A DNA stretch of 64,000 nucleotides from the NCBI GenBank assembly GCA_016932415.1, contig JAFGCX010000007.1:1-64000 (forward strand), given 5' to 3'. Origin of the DNA: Candidatus Krumholzibacteriota bacterium (GTDB taxonomy: Bacteria > Krumholzibacteriota > Krumholzibacteriia > Krumholzibacteriales > Krumholzibacteriaceae). Of this stretch, positions 35,483 to 44,741 are shown piece by piece. A program made the position numbers and the translations under genes. The notes below the pieces were generated by a model. That model had not been told where the DNA came from. It saw only the letters and a list, made by a program, of their open reading frames with translations, and ran no database searches. The stretch's first letter is position 1. Each line of letters opens with the position of its first letter.

Positions 35483-37690
35483 TCAACCGCTATCTGCCAT
35501 CCTTCTTCTCATTATGATCGCTGCCGTGAGGATCATGGCAAGGACCAGGCTCGTTATCACAGGCGCCGAGAAGAGAGGAACAGGTACAGGCTCGACGACA
35601 TGGATCTCCTGGACGCATGTGTCGTAGACCGTTCCTGTAATATCCCACGCTATTATGGTGAGGATGTCGTAATCGCAGATATCCGCCGCGCCGGCATTGA
35701 TGATGCCATATACATCAAGGCACTTTCCGCCAGGAACGCCGACGATCGTACCGCTCTGGCTGATCGCAGGTCCCACGACCCCCGTGCTCGTGATGTAATA
35801 GTTATAGTCTGTCGGGGCCGCGCATGGATCACCGTTGCATATCGAGAAGGGGATATACGCCGCCGTCAGGCCCTGCTCTACCAGATACAGGGTGTCCTGA
35901 AGTACATATAGCGCCGGAGGCGATTCGATTACCATCAGTTCCGAACATGAGAGCGAATACTGCTCGCCGCCCCCGTAAGTGTTCGGGTCCACGCAGTCTC
36001 CGCAATCGGGAGCGCATACTCCATTGACGTCGCAGTAGTTCATCTGCGCGCAGAGATTGTTCGTCGTTCCAATCTGGGCGTCGCACGGGACTGTTATGCA
36101 GACTTCGGATACATAGTAGCTCGCGTCGCCGACTATGAAACATTCGCCGTGGGAGAATGTCGTTCCGACTATCGGCCATCCGAGGTCGTCTGAATAATGG
36201 AGACAAAATGTGTCTTCGCCCGCGTTACAGGTAGATATCCACGAGAAGTTCGTCGCGGCGACTTCGTCGCAATAGGTCTCGCCCCTGATCACGTTCGCCG
36301 TAGTGTAGAAACCGAAGAAGAATCCCGGATCGCCTTCTTTCGAACATTCCCCGGCGACGATCTCGGGCCCTACGCGTCCGCGGATCCCCACGTCGCCCAT
36401 GTCGTGTCCGTCGGTCCCGAGAGAAGTGTACGTCGCCCCGGTAGAACTGACGAATGTCTTTCCGGTCTCCCATGGAGTATAGTTATCCATAGGGATCGGA
36501 TAGGCGTAACCGTTATTGAATTCGACTTCCAGATATATATCGTCACCCATCGTGAGAGGTATCGGAGTCGTCAGTTTGACGCTGTAGTACCCTTCTTCCG
36601 AAATCGATTTTACTATAGGGCCGGCAAGAAGGTTCGACAGGGAGGAACCGTTGAAATCGTCAAAGACCTTTACAGTATACGTTCCAGGAGCAGCCACTGC
36701 CCAGAAATCAACCGCGTATAGGTATTCGTCGGCGTTAGCCGGCGTCAGAACGATCATACCCCAGTCATCACCATCGCTGTAACCGACCGAAGTCCACCAA
36801 CCGACTTCGTCATAGTAGTAGATCGTCTCATTCGGATCGAATTCCTTGTAATCCGTTATGACGTTGGTGTTGCTTCCGATCTGAGCGTTCTCATACTCGA
36901 TATAGAAAAATCCATTGTCGCCCCATCCGGTGCCCCATGAATTTTTGACGATCCAGGCGCCGGCGCCGGAGCACATATCGTCATCCCAGCCTACGATAAG
37001 CACTCCATGGTTCGTGTTTTCCGTACCGACGTAAGTCATGCAGTAAGACCCGTCATATGTGCTGAAGCCGGGAAAACTCGCGTACATCGATGTATAGACC
37101 GGACCCCACGCCATAATAGCCGCTTTTATCGCGGCAACATCGTTCGGAATGACTCTCCACTCGGTCACCTGTTTTCCGAAAGAACAGGCGAAATTGTTGC
37201 ATGTCGAGTTCGGGCAGTCGCCGGGATAAGGATCGCATGTCTCATCGACCGATCCGAGAAGTGCAAGATAGTTCGTCGTCCACCATGCGTTTCCGCCATA
37301 GTTGCAATCCTGAGAGACCGGGTTGCATGACTGGATATTGAACTCGGAAAAATCATTCACGACACTTTCATTGATAAGGACTGTCGCTTCAAGGTTGCCT
37401 ATCGCGGCAAAACACCAGCAGGTGCCGTAGGGGTTCTGGTTCTTGACAGGAGTCACTCCGCCGAGAGCCCGCCAGTCCCATGTAGAGGCCAATCCCATGA
37501 ACCTGCCTGGAATAGCCTTGATGTGCGAGAGGTCCATCGGGGGCGGAACATACCCGAACTGCGGATCTCCACTGGATACTGCCGCAGGATTCTTCGGGGC
37601 GGCGACAGGCCTCTGCGCCAGGATCTCCGCCGATGTCATCGCGACAATGGCGAAGACCAGCAGAGAGAGAAGTAGCAATTTAGATTTCAT
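35483..37690 (-). CDS. Secreted papain-family (C1A) cysteine protease with C-terminal membrane anchor
   Basis: 735 residues. A signal peptide (1-25) precedes a propeptide-like stretch and a C1A protease core. The active site is complete: Gln85 in VKNQNPYG, Cys91 in GTCWCFAA, His in NTNHGVLIVGWDDD and Asn in KNSWGTGWGDNG. Next comes a beta-rich domain (about 300-440), then a cysteine-rich domain with many Cys. The C-terminus is P-V-P-L-F, about 22 hydrophobic residues and RRRM, the plan of a sorting signal (like IPTL- or PEP-CTERM) but not matching a motif I know. It would be exported and anchored, then perhaps processed at the surface. Confidence 0.9.
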   Translation of the reverse strand: MKSKLLLLSLLVFAIVAMTSAEILAQRPVAAPKNPAAVSSGDPQFGYVPPPMDLSHIKAIPGRFMGLASTWDWRALGGVTPVKNQNPYGTCWCFAAIGNLEATVLINESVVNDFSEFNIQSCNPVSQDCNYGGNAWWTTNYLALLGSVDETCDPYPGDCPNSTCNNFACSFGKQVTEWRVIPNDVAAIKAAIMAWGPVYTSMYASFPGFSTYDGSYCMTYVGTENTNHGVLIVGWDDDMCSGAGAWIVKNSWGTGWGDNGFFYIEYENAQIGSNTNVITDYKEFDPNETIYYYDEVGWWTSVGYSDGDDWGMIVLTPANADEYLYAVDFWAVAAPGTYTVKVFDDFNGSSLSNLLAGPIVKSISEEGYYSVKLTTPIPLTMGDDIYLEVEFNNGYAYPIPMDNYTPWETGKTFVSSTGATYTSLGTDGHDMGDVGIRGRVGPEIVAGECSKEGDPGFFFGFYTTANVIRGETYCDEVAATNFSWISTCNAGEDTFCLHYSDDLGWPIVGTTFSHGECFIVGDASYYVSEVCITVPCDAQIGTTNNLCAQMNYCDVNGVCAPDCGDCVDPNTYGGGEQYSLSCSELMVIESPPALYVLQDTLYLVEQGLTAAYIPFSICNGDPCAAPTDYNYYITSTGVVGPAISQSGTIVGVPGGKCLDVYGIINAGAADICDYDILTIIAWDITGTVYDTCVQEIHVVEPVPVPLFSAPVITSLVLAMILTAAIIMRRRMADSG

Positions 37691-38007
37691 TGTATTGATT
37701 CTCCTTACACCGATTTGAGCAGCTTTTGCTTCATACTACCCGCCGCCAACGCAGCCGGCGGAGCGTGGCTTGCACCGTCTCACCTCCTTCTGAAAGCCCC
37801 TGAAAAAATATGAATTACTTTGATCGCTTAAACACAAAAGAAAAGCATCCTTTACGGGACGAATGCCTTTCCCGCGTCCGACACTGGAGTGTATCATATA
37901 TTGGAATATTTTTCAATCGTTTATGCGCTGGATAGAGCCCACCACGGGCGGAGTGAAAGCCCGGTATGATGGCGGCATGGGGACAGGACCTCGATCCCTC
38001 GAGGGAA
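37691..38007. other. Intergenic region between protease and buk-ptb genes
   Basis: 317 bp with no gene. A GC inverted repeat (CCGCCG with CGGCGG, about 37741-37762) lies in the likely protease leader, and GGAG precedes its ATG. Near 38000 a small TCCCTCGAGGGA palindrome follows the buk-ptb stop without a T-run. The centre is A/T-rich and could hold the protease promoter, but no pair of boxes with good spacing was found. Confidence 0.5.
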
Positions 38008-40446
38008 TCAATCCCTCAGCCTGATATCGCCCTGTCTCATCGCTATCAGGGAGGCGAGACAGATCGAAGCGAGCTTTGACCTGGCCGAATCCCCCCTGGA
38101 AGTAAGGACTATCGGGACACCGGCTCCTACTATCGCGCCGCCGAGATAAGCGCCGGAAGATACCGTCAGCGATTTGTAGACGACATTTCCAGCCTCGATA
38201 TCAGGCATGAGCAGGATATCGGCGTTGCCGCGTATCTGGCCCGGGTACCTTTTTTCCATGGCCGAATGGGGAGACATCGCCACATCGAGAGAGAGAGGGC
38301 CCTCGACGATGCAATCGGTCCGACCCTTGTACTCTTCAGAGAGTTCAGCTGCAAGCATCGAGGACTCAACGCTCGGGCTGGCGACTTCGACTGCCGATAT
38401 TACAGCGACCTTCGGGACGGTTATATTGAGATATCCCGCGACGACAAGAGCGTTCTCGAGGATCTTCTTCTTTATATTCTGGCTGGGGCTCGGAATCAGA
38501 GCGGCATCGGTGACCATGAGAAGTTTCGGATAGCTCGGTATCTGAAATATCCCGACATGGCTGTATATATTCCCTTTTTTTATCCGCCCGCTTTTCTTCA
38601 GGTACTGCAGCGCCGCGCCCATGATCTCGGAAGTCTTCACTCCACCCTTCATGAGAAAATCGGCCGCGCCGCTGTCGAGCAGATCGACCGACTTCTGCAC
38701 CGGATCATTGGAATCGACAATGGTATAGTTATCGCCGTCTACCTTTATGTCGTAATCCCACGCGATCCTGTTGATCTCGTAGTAGTCTCCCACAAGGAGA
38801 AATTTAGCCACGGGATAGTGGCCTTCCTCATTCGCCTGCTTCGCCGCGGCGATCGCTTCCTCGTTTTCAGCCCCGACGATCGCGATCCTCGGAGTATGGT
38901 ATTTAGCGACCAGCGCCCTTGTAAGATAGATGACTTCGTCAAGACTGGTGACCGGAGCGTTCTCTTTCTTTCTCAGATGCGGCTGAGCGAAGATCTCGGT
39001 TTCAAAAAGATCCTCTTCATACTCCCTGAATTTGTTCAGCCTGTCGCGCTCCTCCACATAATCCTTGAGCGTCTCGGGCCTGAATCTCGCCCTCAGGAAT
39101 CCAGCCATCAGCGCTTCGTTCTCAAGCGACCCCGGGACGATGACGACCGGAAAGTACGGAAGAAGTTTTCTCTTGATAGCACCGGTGAATTCCGAAGACC
39201 TCGCCAGGCCGCCGGTGAGGATGACGAAGTCGACCGAACCCTCGACCGCGGAAAGTTTCATGACCGCTCCGGCAATATTCCGCGCCATAAAGTCGATGAC
39301 GAGATCTATCTTCTCCCTCTGCTGATCGAGCGCGCCGGTGTTCCTGAAGTGCAGAAGGGCCTTGAAATCATTAGTCCCGGCAAGATCTATCAGGCCGCCC
39401 TTGCGAAACAGATATTCCTTCAGTTCCGGGATACTGATCTCCCTCTGGTCGTACGCTTCAATCAGAAGGTCAAGCGGTATGTTACCGCACCTGTTGGCGC
39501 TCGGCACTCCCGAAAAAGCGTTTTCAAGATCGCAGACATCCCCGTCGCTGTGCCTCATCACCGACATGCCGCCGCCCATATGCGCTCCGACGGTAGTCAG
39601 ATCCCTGTCGAGCTTTCCCAGTATCGAACAGGCAAGCCTGTGCACGGCGTTCTGATTCAGATAGTGGCCGCCACTGCCGCTCCTCAGGAGTTTTCTTATC
39701 CCGGTGAGCCTTGCTCCCGTGCTCATCTCATCCGAACCGACAGGATCGGTCGTCGTGACAAGCAGATCCTGGCCACCGTTGAATCTCTCCCTGATCTTCA
39801 ATCCGATCGGTATCGCCATGTTGGACGCGTGATTTATCTTTGCCAGGTCCAGATCATGGACCATTCTTTCGTTGACCGAATACGTTCCGGTAGGAACAGG
39901 CCTGACGAATCCTCCCCTGCATGCTATTCCGGTAAGGTCTCCCCTGCCGATTCCGCGAGATTCGATCCACTCAATTATCGATGAAGTCCGCGCGTCTATA
40001 CTGTCCTTGAAATCGGGAGGGATATGGACTTCGTCCTCGCCCTCGAGGACCAGTCCCCTGAAAAGCGCCAGTTTCGTCGATGTCGAACCGGGATTCACGC
40101 AGAGTACCCGTTCACCCGCCGCCTCTGCCGGTATCTCCTTGAGTCCGTACAGAAATGAGATGATAGTCTCGGTCCCATGCTCTGATGAAAGGATGAAACC
40201 GACCAGGCGTGAAAAAATATTTCCCCAGACCTCTTCCCATTCTTCTATAAGATATGGAGGTTTCGATATGCAGACTATCCTGCTTATCAGGTCTATAAGG
40301 CCTCTTTCCGTCGTCACCCCGTTGTAATGGACGGTATTGATCGACTCGAGGATCTCTCTTTCGAGTTCGGGAAATCCCCCGATCTTTTTGATGATGTTTA
40401 CAAGTGAATTCAATTCCGCTTCAACGACGCTGAGTTCGAGATCCAT
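38008..40446 (-). CDS. Butyrate kinase-phosphate butyryltransferase fusion
   Basis: 812 residues in three parts. Residues 1-110 are a helical domain I do not recognise. Residues 113 to about 470 are a butyrate kinase of the acetate/sugar-kinase fold (VLCVNPGSTSTKLALF, INHASNMAIPI, VGAHMGGGMSV, FVILTGGLARS). Residues about 495-812 are a phosphate acetyl/butyryltransferase (PRIAIVGAENEEAI, FLMKGGVKTSEIMGA, GNADILLMPDIEAGN). Known enzymes are separate Buk and Ptb proteins converting acyl-CoA to acyl-phosphate and then acid plus ATP. A fusion would channel the acyl-phosphate. It is the last gene of a three-gene operon. Acyl-chain specificity is not visible. Confidence 0.9.
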   Translation of the reverse strand: MDLELSVVEAELNSLVNIIKKIGGFPELEREILESINTVHYNGVTTERGLIDLISRIVCISKPPYLIEEWEEVWGNIFSRLVGFILSSEHGTETIISFLYGLKEIPAEAAGERVLCVNPGSTSTKLALFRGLVLEGEDEVHIPPDFKDSIDARTSSIIEWIESRGIGRGDLTGIACRGGFVRPVPTGTYSVNERMVHDLDLAKINHASNMAIPIGLKIRERFNGGQDLLVTTTDPVGSDEMSTGARLTGIRKLLRSGSGGHYLNQNAVHRLACSILGKLDRDLTTVGAHMGGGMSVMRHSDGDVCDLENAFSGVPSANRCGNIPLDLLIEAYDQREISIPELKEYLFRKGGLIDLAGTNDFKALLHFRNTGALDQQREKIDLVIDFMARNIAGAVMKLSAVEGSVDFVILTGGLARSSEFTGAIKRKLLPYFPVVIVPGSLENEALMAGFLRARFRPETLKDYVEERDRLNKFREYEEDLFETEIFAQPHLRKKENAPVTSLDEVIYLTRALVAKYHTPRIAIVGAENEEAIAAAKQANEEGHYPVAKFLLVGDYYEINRIAWDYDIKVDGDNYTIVDSNDPVQKSVDLLDSGAADFLMKGGVKTSEIMGAALQYLKKSGRIKKGNIYSHVGIFQIPSYPKLLMVTDAALIPSPSQNIKKKILENALVVAGYLNITVPKVAVISAVEVASPSVESSMLAAELSEEYKGRTDCIVEGPLSLDVAMSPHSAMEKRYPGQIRGNADILLMPDIEAGNVVYKSLTVSSGAYLGGAIVGAGVPIVLTSRGDSARSKLASICLASLIAMRQGDIRLRD

Positions 40447-40469
40447 ATTGGCCTTCCATCCTGCTCCTG

Positions 40470-41612
40470 TTAAAGAAACTTCCTTATATTCTCCCTGTAC
40501 CAGGAGATCAGCCGGTCCGCATTCTCGACCATCCTGTCCCTGGCAGGTCCACTGGTAAAGATCCTCATATCTCTGAGATCAGAACCGCTGATCGAGGAAT
40601 CTCCAAGAAATACTCCTCCAAGCGCTCCGCCATACCCGTCATCGAGTCCGATCCCCGAAAGTTCCGCCCAGAGAAGTGTCCAGCCCCTGACGACATCGTT
40701 CATGTTGTATCCGCCGCCGCCTGTCGCGACGATAGCGGGAAACCTGTCATGCAGAGCTGAAACAGCTTCGATATAACCATTGTTCGTCAACCTCAGATGA
40801 GTCAACGGATCTGTCGCTACCGAATCGATCCCGAACTGTCCGACGATTATTTCAGGTCCGAACAGGCCGAGAGCGTCGAGAGCTATCTCCCTGAAAAGAA
40901 AATTGAAGATATCGTCATCAGCGTCGATATCGAGGGGAATATTGATATTGAATCCTTCGCCCCGGCCGCTTCCCGTCTCTTTCTCCGATCCACCCCAGGG
41001 AAAAAGAGTCTTGCCCGATTCATGGATCGAGATCGTAAGGACTTCGGGATCGGAGTAGAACGCCTCCTGGACCCCATCTCCGTGATGAGCGTCGATATCG
41101 ACGTACGCTACCCTCTTCCCCAGTCTTTTAAGTTCCTTTATCGCGATAACGATATCATTGACGTAACAGAACCCCGATGCCCTGTCGCTGTGGGCATGAT
41201 GGAATCCTCCCGTCGGATTGAAAGCGGCTCCCGCCCCATCGGCCACATACCTCGCCGCCCTCAGGGTCGCCGTTGCCGCCATCGTCGAAAAATCATAGAC
41301 TCCCTTGAACACCGGGTTTTCCATCGTTCCGAGCCCGTGATAGATCATATCTATCTCGATATCGAGCCCGCTGTCCGCCTTTTTGAGCATCTCAATGTAC
41401 TCTTTCGTATGAAAGGTCTCAAGAACCCCCGGTTCCGCTTCGGCGAATTCGTCGATAATTATCCCCTCACCCGAAAAAAGCCCTCTCTCCCTGCACATCT
41501 CGAATACTTTCGTCAGTCTTTCCGGTTTGAATGGATGATCGGGAGTAAACTGATACGCGCCCATCCGCGCCGGGTTCATGAAGACTGCCTTGATCTTTCC
41601 TTCAGGCGCCAT
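40470..41612 (-). CDS. AcuC-type (class I HDAC-like) deacetylase
   Basis: 380 residues, one zinc-dependent deacetylase domain. Motifs: HHAHSDRASGFCYVND (His138/139, the charge relay) and VDIDAHHGDGVQ (zinc ligands Asp174, His176). Further on are the third zinc-ligand Asp region in GQFGIDSVATDPL and the GGGGYN loop with the catalytic Tyr. In Bacillus, AcuC removes acetyl groups from acetyl-CoA synthetase that the GNAT enzyme AcuA adds. Here it sits between a CoA-transferase-GNAT fusion and the Buk-Ptb fusion, so deacylation of one of these enzymes is a strong inference. The ATG overlaps the upstream stop (TGATG); a GTG is one codon earlier. Confidence 0.9.
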   Translation of the reverse strand: MAPEGKIKAVFMNPARMGAYQFTPDHPFKPERLTKVFEMCRERGLFSGEGIIIDEFAEAEPGVLETFHTKEYIEMLKKADSGLDIEIDMIYHGLGTMENPVFKGVYDFSTMAATATLRAARYVADGAGAAFNPTGGFHHAHSDRASGFCYVNDIVIAIKELKRLGKRVAYVDIDAHHGDGVQEAFYSDPEVLTISIHESGKTLFPWGGSEKETGSGRGEGFNINIPLDIDADDDIFNFLFREIALDALGLFGPEIIVGQFGIDSVATDPLTHLRLTNNGYIEAVSALHDRFPAIVATGGGGYNMNDVVRGWTLLWAELSGIGLDDGYGGALGGVFLGDSSISGSDLRDMRIFTSGPARDRMVENADRLISWYRENIRKFL

Positions 41613-43477
41613 CACTTCCGATCCTCCGAAAAAGCCACATATACCGTGTACGATCCGTCATCGAGCTTTGTCCTGACCGGATAGCCGCATTTGTGAAAGA
41701 CGTCGAGCATCTTCCTGTTCTGGGAGAGGACCTCGGCCTTGAATCCTTCCAGACCCCGCTCCCTGGCGATATCGACCAGTTTTTTCATAAGGAATGAACC
41801 TATGCCCCGCCGCTGCCAGTCATCGCGCACGACGAAAGCGACTTCCGCCACGTTATCGGAAGGATCCATTTTAAATCCGCCTATCGCTATCATCTCTTCG
41901 TTGCCCGCTTCGCCGAGGAGGCCTACGATCGATATCTCCTCGCGAAAATCTATATTGACCATCGGCTGGACCTTCTCGTGGGGCATCGCCTTGATCCTGT
42001 TGAAAAACCTGAAATACATGGATTCATCGCTGAGGGAGTAAAAAAACTCCCGCTGAAGCGCCTCATCGGTCGGTTTCACCGGCCTGAAAAATATCTTCGC
42101 CCCTTCGAATACACGGGCTTCCTCGTACTGTTCCGGGTAGACGCTTCCCGGGATCGACATTGTCATCTGGTCCATGTGGACCAGGTTGCGTTTTTTCGCG
42201 TAGTCGAGGAGTTCATCGCGAAAAGCGGGATGGGCGATGCTTATCAGCGCCAGGGCCCTTTCCCTCAGGTTCTGGCCGTGCAGATTGACGATTCCGAATT
42301 CCGTCGCTATGTAGTGTACGTCTCCTCTCGACGTCACCACTCCCGCCCCCTGGTCGAGGAATGGCACTATTCTCGATACCGTATCGCCTTTGGCCGTTGA
42401 AGGTATCACGATGACCGGTTTACCCCCCTTCGACCTGGCGGCGCCACGTACGAAATCGACCTGCCCCCCTATCCCCGAATAAAAATACTCTCCTATCGAA
42501 TCGGCGCAGACCTGGCCGGTCAGATCCACCTGGATAGCGCCGTTCACCGAGATCATCTTGTCATTCTTCGCTATTATGAAAGGATCGTTCGTGTAATCGC
42601 ACGGATGGAACTCGATCAGAGGATTATCGTCGATAAAATCATAGAGCCGTTGCGATCCCATGCAGAAGGTCGCTATTATCTTTCCGTTATGAATCGTCTT
42701 TTTCCTGTTGGTGATCACTCCCGACTCGACGAGATCGATAATGCCATCTGAGAACATCTCGGTATGTATACCAAGATCTCTCTTGTTCTCTAGAAAGGAG
42801 AGGATGGCGTTCGGGATCATCCCGATCCCTGTCTGTATCGTGGCTCCATCCGTTATAAGCCTGGCGACATTTCGCCCGATCTTTTCCGCTACTTCATCGA
42901 CTTCGGGTGGAGTCCACGTCAGCAGAGGCATATCGCTCTCGATGATATAATCGATATCGTTGATATGGATAAAACAGTCGCCAAGCGCCCTCGGCATCTG
43001 CCTGTTGACTTCGGCGATGACCATCGAGGCTCCTTCGGCTCCCGCTTTCACTACATCGACCGAGACCCCGAGAGAGCAGAATCCGTAATTGTCAGGTGGT
43101 GCCACCTGGATAAAGGCCACGTCGATCTTCGGCCTGCCCGAACGGATCAACGCGGGCAGTTCTGAAAGAAATATCGGAGTATATTCAGCCCTTCCCTCAT
43201 TTACCGCGTCCCTGACGTTGGCGCCTATAAAGAACGCGTTCTGTTTGAACGGTCCTCTCATCACCGCTTCGGCGTATGGGGAAGTCCCGAGTTCTATAAG
43301 ATTGATCGTCTCGTGATCGGGGATCTGTGTCCCCTTTTCGATCAGCATCTTTATCAACCTCTGGGGTTCAGCGGCTCCCGACCCGATGAATATCCTGCTT
43401 CCCGCCTTGATGATCTTCAGGATCTCATCTATCGACTTGACCTTGCTTTCGTATTCTTTTGAACGATTATAGACCAC
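41612..43477 (-). CDS. Acetyl-CoA hydrolase/4-hydroxybutyrate CoA-transferase fused to a GNAT acetyltransferase
   Basis: 621 residues. About 1-430 is a class I CoA-transferase of the acetyl-CoA hydrolase/4-hydroxybutyrate CoA-transferase family; the catalytic Glu is in GIHTEMFSDGI and the CoA-binding part contains GIGGQVDFVRGAA. About 450-615 is a GNAT domain with the acetyl-CoA P-loop DWQRRGIGSFLM. Start is GTG at 43477, six bases after GGAGGAGG; no ATG fits. It is the first gene of the operon. The GNAT part could acetylate its own transferase domain or neighbours, opposed by the AcuC-type gene that follows. Substrate acids are unknown. Confidence 0.9.
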   Translation of the reverse strand: MVYNRSKEYESKVKSIDEILKIIKAGSRIFIGSGAAEPQRLIKMLIEKGTQIPDHETINLIELGTSPYAEAVMRGPFKQNAFFIGANVRDAVNEGRAEYTPIFLSELPALIRSGRPKIDVAFIQVAPPDNYGFCSLGVSVDVVKAGAEGASMVIAEVNRQMPRALGDCFIHINDIDYIIESDMPLLTWTPPEVDEVAEKIGRNVARLITDGATIQTGIGMIPNAILSFLENKRDLGIHTEMFSDGIIDLVESGVITNRKKTIHNGKIIATFCMGSQRLYDFIDDNPLIEFHPCDYTNDPFIIAKNDKMISVNGAIQVDLTGQVCADSIGEYFYSGIGGQVDFVRGAARSKGGKPVIVIPSTAKGDTVSRIVPFLDQGAGVVTSRGDVHYIATEFGIVNLHGQNLRERALALISIAHPAFRDELLDYAKKRNLVHMDQMTMSIPGSVYPEQYEEARVFEGAKIFFRPVKPTDEALQREFFYSLSDESMYFRFFNRIKAMPHEKVQPMVNIDFREEISIVGLLGEAGNEEMIAIGGFKMDPSDNVAEVAFVVRDDWQRRGIGSFLMKKLVDIARERGLEGFKAEVLSQNRKMLDVFHKCGYPVRTKLDDGSYTVYVAFSEDRK

Positions 43478-43689
43478 GACCAACCTCCTCCCGCAGGAAC
43501 CTCGCGGGACCGGGACACGACAGAACACTGTTATGATAATGAGACTGAGCGAATATTCAAGTAATACCGGAGATTTAGTGAAAAAAAAGAGCTTTTTCCA
43601 ACAATGACTGGAAATATCCTCTTTTTTTCCGTAAATTCAAGTCGGACAGCTCGAAATTCCCGTTGCTTCGATCAGGAAAGGAAGACCCG

Positions 43690-44625
43690 GTGGGCAGGAT
43701 ATTCGGACCGGTAGCGTCAAGAAGGCTTGGCCGTTCCCTTGGAATCGACGTCATCCCATACAAGACATGCAGTTTCGACTGCGTCTATTGCGAATGCGGC
43801 AAGACGACCGATCTTAGATGCGACCGGGCGGAATTCTTTCCCTTTGACTCGATCGTCACCGAATTCCGCCAGCGGATAGCCACTATCGACGATAAGCCGG
43901 ATGTGATCACCTTCTCCGGGGCCGGTGAACCGACTCTTTACAGCAGGCTGGGGGAACTGATCGAAGAGGTAAAAAAGACCTGCGATATCCCTGTCGCCGT
44001 CCTGACGAACAGCTCACTGATGGGAAGAGAGGATGTAAGAGAGGAACTTCTGAAAGCGGATATCATCCTGCCCTCACTTGATTCGGCAATTAAAGAAAGT
44101 TTTCTGAAGATAAACCGTCCACATCCCGATGCGGCTCTCGAGTCGATAATAAAAGGACTGGGGATATTTCTCAGTCAGTTTACCGGAGAAGTGAATGTCG
44201 AGATCCTCCTGATAGAGGGAATCAACTCCAGCGAGGATGAACTCAAGGCTGTCAGATCGGTCCTCGACTCCGTCCGCTACGATTCGATACAGCTCAATAC
44301 AGCGGTCAGGCCGGGGACACTTGAAGAGATCGAACCGATAGGAAGGGAAAAGCTTGAAGAAATCAGGGATTTTTTCGGAGACAGGTGCGAGATCGTCGCC
44401 AGCACGCCTGCCAGAGCGGCCCATGAAAAGGCGATATCGGAAAGCCTGATCCTAAAAATAGTCGAAAGGAGGCCCTCGACCGCCGAGGACCTGCATATCG
44501 CCCTCGGGTTTCCTCTTCAGCAGCTCGTCAAGCACCTCCATATCATGAAAGCGAAGGGACTGCTTTCGATCGATCGTAAAAATGGCCTTGTCTTTTATAC
44601 CGCGACTGACAGGGCCTCATCCTGA
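43690..44625 (+). CDS. Radical SAM protein with C-terminal winged helix
   Basis: 311 residues. The opening GRIFGPVASRRLGRSLGIDV is typical of the MoaA/YtqA-like subgroup, followed by the 4Fe-4S motif CSFDCVYC (C-x3-C-x2-C). FSGAGEPTLYSRL is the SAM-binding GGE-type strand. The last 70 residues form a winged helix (RRPSTAEDLHIALGFPLQQL). The GTG at 43690 is chosen because GGAAAGGAAG precedes it by five bases and family members begin here. Substrate is unknown. It is divergent from the CoA-transferase operon. Confidence 0.88.
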   Translation: MGRIFGPVASRRLGRSLGIDVIPYKTCSFDCVYCECGKTTDLRCDRAEFFPFDSIVTEFRQRIATIDDKPDVITFSGAGEPTLYSRLGELIEEVKKTCDIPVAVLTNSSLMGREDVREELLKADIILPSLDSAIKESFLKINRPHPDAALESIIKGLGIFLSQFTGEVNVEILLIEGINSSEDELKAVRSVLDSVRYDSIQLNTAVRPGTLEEIEPIGREKLEEIRDFFGDRCEIVASTPARAAHEKAISESLILKIVERRPSTAEDLHIALGFPLQQLVKHLHIMKAKGLLSIDRKNGLVFYTATDRASS

Positions 44626-44741
44626 AAACCTTTCTCCACCAAAAAAAACCATCTTTTTATGATAAAAACATTATCGAAACGCGATCAAACCTTTTAAATT
44701 GATAGTGTGTGATAAACATAGGTCAGACAAAGGAATCAGAG

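Noticed and set aside
38266-39984. A 572-codon open frame on the plus strand
   Set aside because: It lies wholly antisense to the clear Buk-Ptb fusion, its translation is rich in Arg/His/Asp without any family motif, and there is no ribosome-binding site. It is a by-product of codon use on the other strand.
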